From a virus: a stretch of DNA of 46,766 bases. The notes below the pieces were generated by a model. That model worked only from the letters and a program-made list of their open reading frames with translations. It was not told the DNA's origin and did not search any database. Made by a program: the position numbers and the translations under genes. Every line of letters starts with the position of its first letter. Position 1 is the stretch's first letter. Shown one piece after another: positions 32,984-41,177 of the stretch. The stretch spans positions 1 to 46,766 of the IMG/VR virus record IMGVR_UViG_3300048833_000105; one strand, given 5' to 3'.

Positions 32984-34021
32984 TCAGACGACGCGGGCTT
33001 CGGTGGACAGGATGCTGTCCACCACGCGAACGGGCACGCCGCGGAACGTGGTGATGGGGTGCCCATCCCATTCCGTCATCTGCAGCAGCACGTTCGACTT
33101 GTTCATCGCCTGGCGGTCGAGCGCCGCAGCGACGGGGCGGTTGCAGTAGATCGCGAACCGGCTGGCGCCGACTTCGCCGCTCGGCGCCGTGACCGGCGTG
33201 GCGATGCGGGTGGAGGTGGGCGCGGTCGGGAAGCGGTAGAACGCCGACGCCAGGGCGTTGACGAGGTTCGCCGCCGACACACCGTTGAGCAGCGTCACGT
33301 CGATGTTGCACAGGCGCACGACATAGCGCCAATCGCGCACGGCGAGGCCGCTCTCCCACTTGAAGTGCGAGCGGTAGATTTGGTACTGCGAGCCATCGGT
33401 CAGGACGAGGGTATCCTCGCCGAGATCGCGATGCTGCAGCCCGGCGATCTTGCCCTTCGGGAAGATGCCGCACACCGAATTTGGCCCCCATCCGACGATC
33501 CAGACGGAGGTGTTGGTGGAGCCGGTGCCTCCCATGTCGATGACGTTCGCGCCAGAGGCCGCGCCCGACAGGGAGTTGTACCGGGGCGTGAAGCCCATGA
33601 TCTGCGCCGGCGTCGATAGCGCGTTCGAATAGATGAACGCGCTCTGCATCTGCTGCGTGATACCCTCGAAGAACGCGGCATCCTCCGACATGCGGAAGGC
33701 GGCGGTATTGCCGTTGAGATCAGCCAGGTCCTTGTCGATCTGGCTGTAGCCCTCCAGATTGCCGCACGCCTCGACGATCTGCGCCGTGGTGCTCTTGGTG
33801 GGCTGCACGCCCTGGTAGAGCTGGCGCCACGTGCCCTGCGGCAGGCCGGTGCGCACGGTCGTCTTGTGGCCCGTGGTGAGGTTGCCCTCGATCCACAGCA
33901 TGTCCTGCACCATCGCATTCGACTGCGACAGCAGATCGATGATGATGGGGATGTTGCCGTTCTGATCGGTGCGCTTGGCCCAATCAGCCAGGGTGAGCGC
34001 CGTGGCGCCAAGGGTGGCCAT
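32984..34021 (-). CDS. major capsid protein
   Basis: A 345-residue protein with AGGA upstream. Evidence is its place after scaffold and before cement genes, its size, and sequence features: ALTLADWAKRTDQNGNIPII, VRTGLPQGTWRQLYQGVQPT followed by KSTTAQIVEACGNLEGYSQI, and SGLAVRDWRYVVRLCNIDVT near the C-terminal third. These match major capsid proteins of BPP-1-like podoviruses, expected to have the HK97 fold. No N-terminal protease cleavage motif is evident. It forms the shell with the portal at one vertex. Confidence 0.8.
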   Translation of the reverse strand: MATLGATALTLADWAKRTDQNGNIPIIIDLLSQSNAMVQDMLWIEGNLTTGHKTTVRTGLPQGTWRQLYQGVQPTKSTTAQIVEACGNLEGYSQIDKDLADLNGNTAAFRMSEDAAFFEGITQQMQSAFIYSNALSTPAQIMGFTPRYNSLSGAASGANVIDMGGTGSTNTSVWIVGWGPNSVCGIFPKGKIAGLQHRDLGEDTLVLTDGSQYQIYRSHFKWESGLAVRDWRYVVRLCNIDVTLLNGVSAANLVNALASAFYRFPTAPTSTRIATPVTAPSGEVGASRFAIYCNRPVAAALDRQAMNKSNVLLQMTEWDGHPITTFRGVPVRVVDSILSTEARVV

Positions 34022-34037
34022 CTAGGTTGATCCTTTC

Positions 34038-34766
34038 TCAGTTCGCGGCGGCGCGGTGGGTTGGATACATGCGCTCGGCAGCCGAGAGCACCGACTTGCC
34101 AGCATCGCCGGCGACGTGACCACCCTCCGTCAGGCGGGCAGACATGCGATAGAGCGCGCGGACCACGCCGGGATGGTTCCCGGCGCCGGTCACATCGAGC
34201 GCGTCATTCAGCTCGCTGATCTCCTGCGGCGTCAGCACGGCATTCAGGCCAGCGGTGACGGTGGACATCGCGGCGTCGAGCTTGGGGCCGCCGAACTCCG
34301 GGTTGGTTTTCACCTGATTGACCCACGCGGCGTTCATGTCGCTCCACGCCTTCTGCGGCGCCATGAGCTGTTCATGCAGCTTCGGGCCGAGCTCGCTGAT
34401 GACAGCCTGGACGCTTTCCTTGTCCATGCCGCCCTTGGCCGCGCCGTCCACGAACGCCTTGACGAGCGGATCGTCGGGGCTCACGCCCTCGGGCAAGGCC
34501 AGCTCGCCGTAGTCCGCAGCCGTCATCGCGGGCGCGGCGGCATCCTCGGTTTTCGGCGCGGCGGCCGGATCGGGCGCGTCGGCGACACGCGCATCCTGCG
34601 CGGCGGCCGTCACGTCGGCGTTGGTGGCGGCGCCGAGAACCGATGGCGCGTCCAGGCCGGTCGTGATTGCCGCCGGCGCGTCAGCGGCGGGCGCGCTTTC
34701 ACCCCCGCCGCCATCCAGGGCTGCGGAGTACACGACGGCATGGAGCATGCGGCGGAACATGGGCAC
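34038..34766 (-). CDS. capsid scaffolding protein
   Basis: A 242-residue protein. Residues about 20-85 are Ala/Pro/Asp-rich and probably disordered. Then comes YGELALPEGVSPDDPLVKAF, a helix with QAVISELGPKLHEQLMAPQK, and AWVNQVKTNPEFGGPKLDAA, a recurrent pattern in phage scaffolds ending in a basic helix-rich C terminus that would contact the coat. Position immediately before the capsid gene supports this. GGGG precedes the ATG. It should be absent from mature virions. Confidence 0.75.
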   Translation of the reverse strand: MPMFRRMLHAVVYSAALDGGGGESAPAADAPAAITTGLDAPSVLGAATNADVTAAAQDARVADAPDPAAAPKTEDAAAPAMTAADYGELALPEGVSPDDPLVKAFVDGAAKGGMDKESVQAVISELGPKLHEQLMAPQKAWSDMNAAWVNQVKTNPEFGGPKLDAAMSTVTAGLNAVLTPQEISELNDALDVTGAGNHPGVVRALYRMSARLTEGGHVAGDAGKSVLSAAERMYPTHRAAAN

Positions 34767-34768
34767 CC

Positions 34769-35107
34769 CTATATCTTGTGGGCGTTTTCAGCAAGAAGGA
34801 CCATATACAGGTCCGGTGCGTCCTGCAACGCAGATTTCTGCACTGTCAAGCCAATATTGCGGGCGCCCTCCCGAATGAGGGTAAAATTCGGATTGGCGTC
34901 CCCGCTGATTGACGTGTGGAACAGGCCGCACTGCTCTATGACCAACCACGCCAGCCACTCCCGCCCGGCTGCCGACGCCATCAGCGATCGCAGAACTTCC
35001 TTGCGCTGGACGACAAGCTGCCGATGCGTCAGTTTGCGCTCGCCGACAACATCCGGGTTGGCGGCGTTGTCAGACGTATCACGCTCGCTGCTTTCGTCAT
35101 CAGCCAT
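34769..35107 (-). CDS. Bbp19-like phage protein
   Basis: A 112-residue protein whose ATG (35107) lies inside the end of the preceding gene. After an acidic N terminus (ADDESSERDTSDNAA) the core reads RSLMASAAGREWLAWLVIEQ, CGLFHTSISGDANPNFTLI and REGARNIGLTVQKSALQDAP, then LYMVLLAEN. This is the pattern of Bbp19-like proteins from BPP-1 and relatives, found between portal and scaffold genes. Function is not established. A role in head assembly is inferred from the neighbours. A start further upstream at 35158 is open but would overlap more. Confidence 0.7.
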   Translation of the reverse strand: MADDESSERDTSDNAANPDVVGERKLTHRQLVVQRKEVLRSLMASAAGREWLAWLVIEQCGLFHTSISGDANPNFTLIREGARNIGLTVQKSALQDAPDLYMVLLAENAHKI

Positions 35108-35333
35108 GGATATGCGGCCGATGCGGATCGTAGTCACCGATGACGCCCGGCGGCGCACGGTGCTCCAGATCCTTGTGCTTCTCGATCACATAGGTGCCGT
35201 AGAGCGACGGAATGGTGGCGGCGTAGGCCGCGGCTTCGTCATCGGCGCGAAACTGCAGGGCGGCGTCGCGATGCGGCTTCCACCCATAGAGCGACATGTA
35301 CTCCATGCGATCGATGTGCTTGATGATGTACAT
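35100..35333 (-). CDS. small hypothetical protein near portal
   Basis: A 77-residue protein between portal and the Bbp19-like gene, starting 3 bases after the portal stop. It has YIIKHIDRMEYMSLYGWKPH, an acidic helix (RADDEAAAYAATI) and a His/Pro-rich end (DYDPHRPHIHG). The ribosome-binding site is weak, so translation is probably coupled to the portal gene. I do not recognise the family. Conservation of the position in related phages would support a head-assembly role. Confidence 0.6.
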   Translation of the reverse strand: MYIIKHIDRMEYMSLYGWKPHRDAALQFRADDEAAAYAATIPSLYGTYVIEKHKDLEHRAPPGVIGDYDPHRPHIHG

Positions 35334-35336
35334 GGC

Positions 35337-37094
35337 CTACACTCCGTTGATCATCGCCGACAGGGCGTTCTGGCCGCCGCCGACATCGGTTTCGGACAGC
35401 ACCTTGCCGGCCTGGACAGCTTCCGCACCCACCTGCATGCCCGCCGCGGCCTGTTGTTCCTCGGTGCGCTTGGCGCGGATCGCGTCCTTGTCGGCCTTCG
35501 TCATCAGGATTTGCGGCGGCACGCGCAGCAGATCGGCATAGGCGGCGATCGTCTCGTCAGGGTCGAGGTTGTCGAGGATGGACGGGATGGCCGCGGCGAT
35601 GTTGCCGGCGAACTGCCACACGCGCTCGATGCCTGATGTGGCGCTGGCGCTCTGCACATCGGCCAGCAGGGAGATCAGATCGACCTTGACCGGGAAGCCG
35701 CGCATCGCCTCGGGCGGCGGCGGCAGCAGCCCGCGGCGCGCCATGATCTGGAAGATGCGGTTGATGTCGGGGTACAGCCCTTCGACCTTGTTCCGGTCAA
35801 TGACTGGCCCGAGCATGACAAGTTTTTCCTCGCGGCGCGCGTCGATCTCGGTGGCGGTGCGCACGGTATCGAGCTGGCTGATCATCAGGAACAGGTCGTT
35901 GAAGAACACATCCTTGATGCGGTTCTCGACCTTGGCGATGTCATCCTTCAATTCGCCGACGCCGGGGTTCACCTGATAGATCGGGCGCATGCCGACACGA
36001 GCGCCGTCCATCGGGGCGTAGTTCACCGCGCCGGGCAGCAGCGACGCCGGTTCGTTCTTCATCGACGGATCGGCGACCATCGGCGGGTTCACCATCTTGT
36101 CGATGGCTTGCGCCTTGCGCTTTTCCTCCAACTGGAGCTGCTTAACGTCAGGAAGCGCATCCATGCCGGGGCTGCGGCCGTAGGCGTCATTGCCGAGCGT
36201 ATCCCACCGCGGGCACGAGAACGGTGCCTCCATGAAGCCGCGGTAGCGCAGCACCTTTTCCGTCTCGGACGAACCCCATTCCCAATAGACTTCACGGAAT
36301 GAGAAATGCCGAGGCAAGCCGCCCTTTCCGACACGCATGGGCTTCTCCATGTTGTCGGTCGCGGCGTACTCAGGGTTCGGCTCGATCGCGTGGCAGACGA
36401 TAATCTCGGTGTCCACGTTGGAGCCGCGGCCGGCGCCCATCTGGCGCGCATACAGCGACTTGATGCTCTCCGTGCAATTCTCGATGCCGAACTCGGTGAC
36501 GACCTGGCTGATCGTCATCGTGAACTTGCGATAGAATGATTGGACTGTGTTCGACGGCCCGACTGCAGCATAATACTCGCCGGCGCTCGGGTTGAAGCAA
36601 CGGATGATCTGGTCCTTGTCCTCGTAGATCAGCATCGGCGCGGTGCCGAAGATGACGAGATCGAGGTACTGCACGGCCTTGGACATGTAGTAGTTGCTGC
36701 CGCCCATCACGCGCTGGATGCGCTTCGACACCTCCGCGCACCACTTCTGTACCTCGACATCCTGCATGATCTCGGGGTCGGGCACCTCCAGGCGAAACCA
36801 CGGACGCGCCGGCGACGACACGCCGGACATGATGCCGGACGCGCAGTTGCGCGCGGCCAGTGTTGCGGTGGAGTTGAGAATGCGGCCGTTGATCGGGCTG
36901 CCGCGGTTCCACTGGTTTGCCGTGACGAGCCAGCGATACCGACGCGGCAGGATGTACTCGGCCAGCTCCCGCCAGTGCGTCCACCACGACATGCGCTGCG
37001 CTTCAAGCGTCACCATGCGCGCATCGAGGTAGCGCCGGATCTGCTCCATGTCGGCAGAGCGCAGGCTGTCGCGCTTGTCCTCGATCGTCGCCAT
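35337..37094 (-). CDS. portal protein (head-to-tail connector)
   Basis: A 585-residue protein of the head-to-tail connecting family. Motifs: RRYLDARMVTLEAQRMSWWT with HWRELAEYILPRR near the N terminus, TLAARNCASGIMSGVSSPAR and PWFRLEVPD, YLDLVIFGTAPMLIYEDKDQ, RFRG-like and SPGMDALPDVKQLQLEEKRK, and RTATEIDARREEKLVMLGPV in the C-terminal wing/stem. It forms the dodecameric ring through which DNA is packaged and ejected. Length is typical. It begins 1 base after the preceding small gene. The C-terminal helix (EEQQAAAGMQVGAEAVQAGK) may form the barrel. Confidence 0.9.
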   Translation of the reverse strand: MATIEDKRDSLRSADMEQIRRYLDARMVTLEAQRMSWWTHWRELAEYILPRRYRWLVTANQWNRGSPINGRILNSTATLAARNCASGIMSGVSSPARPWFRLEVPDPEIMQDVEVQKWCAEVSKRIQRVMGGSNYYMSKAVQYLDLVIFGTAPMLIYEDKDQIIRCFNPSAGEYYAAVGPSNTVQSFYRKFTMTISQVVTEFGIENCTESIKSLYARQMGAGRGSNVDTEIIVCHAIEPNPEYAATDNMEKPMRVGKGGLPRHFSFREVYWEWGSSETEKVLRYRGFMEAPFSCPRWDTLGNDAYGRSPGMDALPDVKQLQLEEKRKAQAIDKMVNPPMVADPSMKNEPASLLPGAVNYAPMDGARVGMRPIYQVNPGVGELKDDIAKVENRIKDVFFNDLFLMISQLDTVRTATEIDARREEKLVMLGPVIDRNKVEGLYPDINRIFQIMARRGLLPPPPEAMRGFPVKVDLISLLADVQSASATSGIERVWQFAGNIAAAIPSILDNLDPDETIAAYADLLRVPPQILMTKADKDAIRAKRTEEQQAAAGMQVGAEAVQAGKVLSETDVGGGQNALSAMINGV

Positions 37095-37095
37095 G

Positions 37096-37365
37096 TCAGG
37101 TTCCCAACAGTTGCTTTTTGCGCTGATCGGTCGAATTGGTGTCGGCGATCAGGCCGGCGGGCGAGGTGAGTACCGTCCCGCCCTGGCCACGGCCGCGGGA
37201 CGCCGAAGCGGTCGTGCGCATGCCGCCGGATTGCGACCACGGGCTGTCCTGCATGGCGGCCGGCGGCAAGGCGCGCGCTGGCGTCACGGCGGCCCCGGTG
37301 TCGTCCTGCTCGATCGGCGCCGGCATCACGACAGGCGCGGGCCGGGGGGCTTTCCCAAATCCCAT
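37096..37365 (-). CDS. small head-region protein, paralogue B (KKQLLGT tail)
   Basis: An 89-residue, probably disordered protein with a strong AGGAGG. It shares with the gene at 37375 an MG-x-G start, the string ALPPAAMQ followed by PWS, a TVLT segment, and the C terminus KKQLLGT. Similar small proteins ending in K-x-L-L-G stand beside portal genes in many podoviruses. Their role is not known to me. The low complexity suggests an extended peptide that lies along the portal or capsid, with the conserved tail as binding site. Confidence 0.7.
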   Translation of the reverse strand: MGFGKAPRPAPVVMPAPIEQDDTGAAVTPARALPPAAMQDSPWSQSGGMRTTASASRGRGQGGTVLTSPAGLIADTNSTDQRKKQLLGT

Positions 37366-37374
37366 GGTTTCCTC

Positions 37375-37680
37375 CTACGCGCCGAGCAGTTGCTTGCGCC
37401 GCGGCGCCTGGTCCGGCGTGAGCACGCCGCCACCCGTCAGCACTGTGCTGGCGGTCCCACCGCCTCCGGTCCTGGCGCCTCCGCTCCACGGCGCGGACTG
37501 CATGGCGGCGGGTGGCAAGGCGCGCGTCGCGGACAGAGCCGGATCGGCCGCTGGCGTTCCACCGCCCGAGGGCTTGTTGAACGGCTCGTTGAAGTCGCGA
37601 ACCTCGCCGCCCTTCGTCCAGCTCTCGACATGTGCCCGCCTGTTGGCTTCCGGCGTGCCGGGCGTGGTGCCCCATCCCAT
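37375..37680 (-). CDS. small head-region protein, paralogue A (RKQLLGA tail)
   Basis: A 101-residue protein with CGGAG before the ATG. It begins MGWG and contains VESWTKGGEVRDFNEPFNKP, then shares ALPPAAMQ, PWS, TVLT and the tail RRKQLLGA with the gene at 37096. The two look like a tandem duplication that has diverged in the first half. It is the first gene after the terminator at 37760-37790 and so may start the head-gene transcript. Confidence 0.7.
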   Translation of the reverse strand: MGWGTTPGTPEANRRAHVESWTKGGEVRDFNEPFNKPSGGGTPAADPALSATRALPPAAMQSAPWSGGARTGGGGTASTVLTGGGVLTPDQAPRRKQLLGA

Positions 37681-37759
37681 GGTGATCTCCGGCCATTGTG
37701 TCTGTTCGTGCAGTCACACACTATGGCTGGTGTCAAGAAAAATGACCATAGAAAAAGAA

Positions 37760-37790
37760 AGGCCCCGCGCCAGTGAAGGCAGCGGGGCCT
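37760..37790 (-). terminator. Rho-independent terminator after the packaging genes
   Basis: AGGCCCCGC (37760-37768) pairs perfectly with GCGGGGCCT (37782-37790), loop 13. On the minus strand it is followed by TTTCTTTTTC, the U-tract of an intrinsic terminator. It lies between terminase large and the head genes. A TTGACA on the minus strand (37731-37736) follows, but no matching -10 box is evident. Confidence 0.75.
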
Positions 37791-37871
37791 AGTTTCGGGA
37801 GGAAACGTCCAAGATGGACATCTGGAGATGCGAGGCTCCGTGCGCACCTTGAGGCACAAGTTACTGCCGTG

Positions 37872-39368
37872 TCAAGCGTGAAGATCGTACTCCATCCTCG
37901 CCATGTTCCGATCGCGCTGGATGTTGGCCGGGCCGCCGGCGGTAGCGCGCGGCAAGACGGGGTAGGCGTAGGTCAATGCGAGCGCGTCGGCGCGATCGGG
38001 GCTTGGCATGCCGCGGGCCTTCATGTGCTCTTTCTTTTCGAGCAATATCTCCATGTCGCCCTTGTAGCCGTAGAGCACGGACGTGAGTTGGTCCTGCAGC
38101 TTTTGATCGTCAGGCAGCGCCGTGCCTGGCATCGCTTCCTTCATGATGCCCCACATCTCGGCGCGCTTGTTGGCGAACCGCGTAGCGATGATAGAGAGTT
38201 GCGCCCGATCGGGCTTTGCGCCGAACTGCACCTCGCGCACGTTCGGCACGCCGGCCGCGCGAAGCTGATCTATCACGCCGCCGCCCACGCCGCCGCCGTC
38301 AATGTGGATGGCGTCGGGCTTGTACTGCTCGTTGACCGACATGATCGCCTGCGTGATGGCGACGGTGTTCTGCCCCTGCAGATACACCCATGGCATGATC
38401 CGCGCGTCACGCCCCTTGCGCAGCGCGAGCACGCTTTCGTCCTGGCCGAAACGCGCGACATCGACACCGAGGATAAGCGGGTCGGTTTGGGCGATCGCCA
38501 CTTCCCGCTTGCGCGCCTCCAGCACCATGTCCTGGCCGATGAACTGCATGTCTGACACGCGCGGAAACAGGCCGCGGATCAGCGTGCGCACAAGGTCGCT
38601 GTCCTCGCCATAATCCTCTACATACTCGGCAAGGTTTTCCTTGTCGGTGATCGGCACGTCGCGACTGTCGATGTGCTTGATGTTCCACCGATGCGCCCGG
38701 CTTTCGAAGCACTCGCGGAAGAACCCGTCGCCGCGCGTGGGGTTTCCGTACATCGCCCACAGCACTTCGGTGTCGGCGTCGGTGAAGATGCCGGTGTCCG
38801 TCGTCTCGCAAATGCTGTCGGCGATCTGCGATGCCTCGTCGAAGATGACGACGATGCGCTTGCCCTGGTTGTGCAAGCCGGCGAACGCCTCAGGGTTCTT
38901 CTCGTTCCACGGGATGGCATCGAGGCGCCACGTCTTCTCGTGGTCGGGATCGGTGGACGCCAGGGAGGTGTTCGTCCAGTTGAACCAATGGCGGCAGATG
39001 CACATGCGATACCACTTGGCAACTTCCGGCATCAGCTTCGTGCGAAGCTGCGGCTCGGTGCCGGCGGTAAGAAGCACCTTCGTGTCAGGGAAGGTGGCAA
39101 GCGCCCACAGCGCGCCCATGGCGATCGTGCATGATTTGCCGATGCCCTTCCCTGATGCCGTCGCGTGGCGCCCCTTCTTGCTGGCGCTGCGAACAGTGTT
39201 GCCCCATGCGATCAGTTCTTCGGCCTGCCACTGCATCGGGCCAATCTGATGCGCGAGTGGGCCATCCTTGACACCCCACGGAAACGCGAACTGCACGAAG
39301 CCGAGTGGATCGTGACGGAACCCGGCGATCGTCTGTCGCAGCTCGTCCTCGATCTCCTGTCCGCGCAT
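37872..39368 (-). CDS. terminase large subunit
   Basis: A 498-residue packaging motor. The N-terminal ATPase has Walker A SGKGIGKS (about 72-79), Walker B RIVVIFDEAS (171-180) and a coupling segment WAMYGNPTRGDG. The C-terminal RNase H-like nuclease has LGVDVARFGQDES (Asp303), IHIDGGGVGGGV (second Asp) and PDRADALALTYAY (third acidic site). It cuts concatemers and drives DNA into the prohead through the portal. The ATG at 39368 shares a base with the preceding stop (TGATG). The upstream in-frame extension lacks a signal. The class (cos, pac or repeats) cannot be decided. The apparent circular closure of the window hints at headful packaging. Confidence 0.9.
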   Translation of the reverse strand: MRGQEIEDELRQTIAGFRHDPLGFVQFAFPWGVKDGPLAHQIGPMQWQAEELIAWGNTVRSASKKGRHATASGKGIGKSCTIAMGALWALATFPDTKVLLTAGTEPQLRTKLMPEVAKWYRMCICRHWFNWTNTSLASTDPDHEKTWRLDAIPWNEKNPEAFAGLHNQGKRIVVIFDEASQIADSICETTDTGIFTDADTEVLWAMYGNPTRGDGFFRECFESRAHRWNIKHIDSRDVPITDKENLAEYVEDYGEDSDLVRTLIRGLFPRVSDMQFIGQDMVLEARKREVAIAQTDPLILGVDVARFGQDESVLALRKGRDARIMPWVYLQGQNTVAITQAIMSVNEQYKPDAIHIDGGGVGGGVIDQLRAAGVPNVREVQFGAKPDRAQLSIIATRFANKRAEMWGIMKEAMPGTALPDDQKLQDQLTSVLYGYKGDMEILLEKKEHMKARGMPSPDRADALALTYAYPVLPRATAGGPANIQRDRNMARMEYDLHA

Positions 39369-39934
39369 CAGGCCATCGGTCCTTCCGCATCCATCGCACG
39401 GCCAGAGCGATCCCACGCGATGCCCCACGCCTGGCGGATCTTGTCGCGCTGCCACGATGCGCCATTCGACCACGCGCCAGGCCGCCACACGGCGAGATAT
39501 TGCTGGAAGGCGCCTTCCTCGTCATGCAGTTCGGGCAGTGGCGCCTTGTGGTTCCACAGGTTGAGGCGGGCGAAGACCGCAGCGAGCCTGTCGTCCTGCG
39601 CAAGCGCCTCGTGCACGGTGATGACAGTTTGGTGGTTCATCCCGGCGCGGACATCGTAGGTGTATGGCAGCTTGCGGTCGCCGAGTGCGTAGGCGACGAA
39701 TGCGGTCGTGTTCGGTCGCGTCATCACGTCGAGCACCGCGATCCGTTCGAACTGCCACAGGCCGCGGGCCGGGCCGCCGCCGTACTGATAGCGCGCCTCC
39801 AGATCTGGGCCGGCTTCCTTCTGCGCGATCGTTAGCAGCATCTTGCGCGCCTTGTCGGAAGGCTTGATGCCGTGCAACTCAAGCTCTTTGAGCGCAGGGT
39901 TGATGATCTCGTGCAGCAGCGTGACGGGGTCCAT
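39368..39934 (-). CDS. lysozyme-like protein (endolysin candidate)
   Basis: A 188-residue protein with AGGAGAAAG upstream. The segment LLTIAQKEAGPDLEARYQYG with GGPARGLWQFE resembles lysozyme/transglycosylase-like folds: a helix with a Glu (about residue 40) followed by GLWQFE. The rest is helical (AVFARLNLWNHKAPLPEL, YLAVWRPGAW). No signal sequence is present, so it would need a holin. No other endolysin is visible, and the lysis cassette at 13538-14361 has none. I recall similar proteins encoded between terminase subunits in BPP-1-like phages. A packaging-associated role remains possible. Confidence 0.5.
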   Translation of the reverse strand: MDPVTLLHEIINPALKELELHGIKPSDKARKMLLTIAQKEAGPDLEARYQYGGGPARGLWQFERIAVLDVMTRPNTTAFVAYALGDRKLPYTYDVRAGMNHQTVITVHEALAQDDRLAAVFARLNLWNHKAPLPELHDEEGAFQQYLAVWRPGAWSNGASWQRDKIRQAWGIAWDRSGRAMDAEGPMA

Positions 39935-39943
39935 GGCTTTCTC

Positions 39944-40741
39944 CTATCTGAGCATGTCGTCAAGGGAGGGGTGGTCCGGCTCGGCCTCGCCTTCGATCAG
40001 GCGCGGCTGGCCTTCGTGCGCTTCGTCATCCTCGATCATCTCGTACTCGGCGTCAGGGACGGCCGCCAAGGCCGCGGCTGCATCACCTTCGCTCGGTCGT
40101 GCGCGGCCTGTGCGGCGGTACGCTTCGTTGAGACGGTCGGCGAGCGACGAGGTGAAATTGATGTCGAGCTTGTCGTTGTTCATCCCTAGGTGGCGCATCA
40201 GGGAGTTGAGCGGCCCCATCTTGCTGACGAGTTTCACTTCCTGAATTTCGACAGGCACCATTTTCTGCTTGCCGGTGCTCTCGTCGATGGCCACCTCGAC
40301 GATGCGGCGCGTCTTGATGCCCTCGATCATGGCGCCGTCGTCGGCGTTGTATTCGGTCGGCGCCTTGAGGCTGCCATCCTCGCGGAACATGACGCGCGGA
40401 TCGCCGAATGCCAGGCGACCAAGTTCCTGCAGGACGCGATCCTGCGATATGCCGACGCGCGCTGACCGCTCTGCCATGGCGCGGGCGACGGCGTTGGCTA
40501 CCTTGCCTCCCGTTTTCATCCAGGCCGCGGCAATGGCGCTTGCTGTCGCAGGGGACGCCCCGGCCCGAATGGCCGCGGCGGTCTGGTTGAGATCGACGAG
40601 GTATTCCAGAACGAACGCCGCCTGGATCGGTGTCAGCCCTTCGGCGTTCTTTCGGCGCACGCTGCCGCCAACCCGCGGCTTTGGTAGCTGCTCGGCGGTC
40701 AGGTCGATGAAGGTGTTGCGATCGTGGGCTTCGTCAGACAT
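39944..40741 (-). CDS. terminase small subunit
   Basis: A 265-residue DNA-recognition subunit. LTPIQAAFVLEYLVDLNQTA then AAIRAGASPATASAIAAAWM is the HTH of the Terminase_2 type, followed by SARVGISQDRVLQELGRLAF (oligomerisation region) and a C-terminal acidic part (EYEMIEDDEAHEGQPRLIEG). It binds the packaging site and recruits the large subunit. AGGAGAG precedes the ATG. The final residues SLDDMLR repeat the tail on the ssDNA-binding protein, which is unexpected for a packaging protein. Confidence 0.85.
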   Translation of the reverse strand: MSDEAHDRNTFIDLTAEQLPKPRVGGSVRRKNAEGLTPIQAAFVLEYLVDLNQTAAAIRAGASPATASAIAAAWMKTGGKVANAVARAMAERSARVGISQDRVLQELGRLAFGDPRVMFREDGSLKAPTEYNADDGAMIEGIKTRRIVEVAIDESTGKQKMVPVEIQEVKLVSKMGPLNSLMRHLGMNNDKLDINFTSSLADRLNEAYRRTGRARPSEGDAAAALAAVPDAEYEMIEDDEAHEGQPRLIEGEAEPDHPSLDDMLR

Positions 40742-40779
40742 GGGGCTCTCCTGACGCTATAATGCCGCGCCTGTAGTGG

Positions 40780-40926
40780 CTATGTCCACCACCGCGCCGT
40801 AGCGATCAAAGCCGATAGCGCCCCTGCTAAGTAACCTTTCAGGAACACGGTGCCGAAGTTGTGGACGGCCTCCCGGTAGCCGGCGTGCCACCAGTGCTTC
40901 TCGTCCTTGGTGACTGGATCAATCAT
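40780..40926 (-). CDS. small possible membrane-associated protein
   Basis: A 48-residue protein that starts inside the end of the preceding gene (8-base overlap). It begins IDPVTKDEKHWWHAGYREAV, then has a hydrophobic stretch, FLKGYLAGALSALIATA, long enough for one membrane helix, ending RWWT. The function is unknown. The overlap and sensible amino-acid pattern support it, but it is short and has no strong ribosome-binding site. About 38 bases separate it from terminase small. Confidence 0.45.
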   Translation of the reverse strand: MIDPVTKDEKHWWHAGYREAVHNFGTVFLKGYLAGALSALIATARWWT

Positions 40927-41140
40927 TGCCTAGCGCCCGAGCCAGCGCATCAGCGGATAGATGATCGCGCAGGCGCTTCGCGAAATCATCGAACCCCTCT
41001 GGCGCGCCAGCCGCGCCAAACTCGGCCGATATCACCCTTAGCATGTCGTGCGCCATGCGCTCGGGGATTTCCGCTTCCGGCACGCCATTTGTGCGGAGCC
41101 ATTCGGCGTATTGCTCTGGCGAGGCTGTTTTGATGTCCAT
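40919..41140 (-). CDS. small hypothetical protein
   Basis: A 73-residue soluble protein with GAGG upstream. It is helical and acidic: SPEQYAEWLRTNGVPEAEIP, MAHDMLRVISAEFG and FDDFAKRLRDHLSADALARA. No family recognised. It heads towards the terminase genes in the late arm and lies 37 bases after the coiled-coil gene at 41178. An interaction or regulatory role is possible, but nothing in the sequence shows which. Confidence 0.6.
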   Translation of the reverse strand: MDIKTASPEQYAEWLRTNGVPEAEIPERMAHDMLRVISAEFGAAGAPEGFDDFAKRLRDHLSADALARALGND

Positions 41141-41177
41141 GTCATGATCCTCAACTGTTCGACGCGGGCGGGCGGGG

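Noticed and set aside
37708-37736. Sigma-70 promoter after the terminator
   Set aside because: TTGACA is present on the minus strand, but no TATAAT-like box occurs at 16-18 bp.
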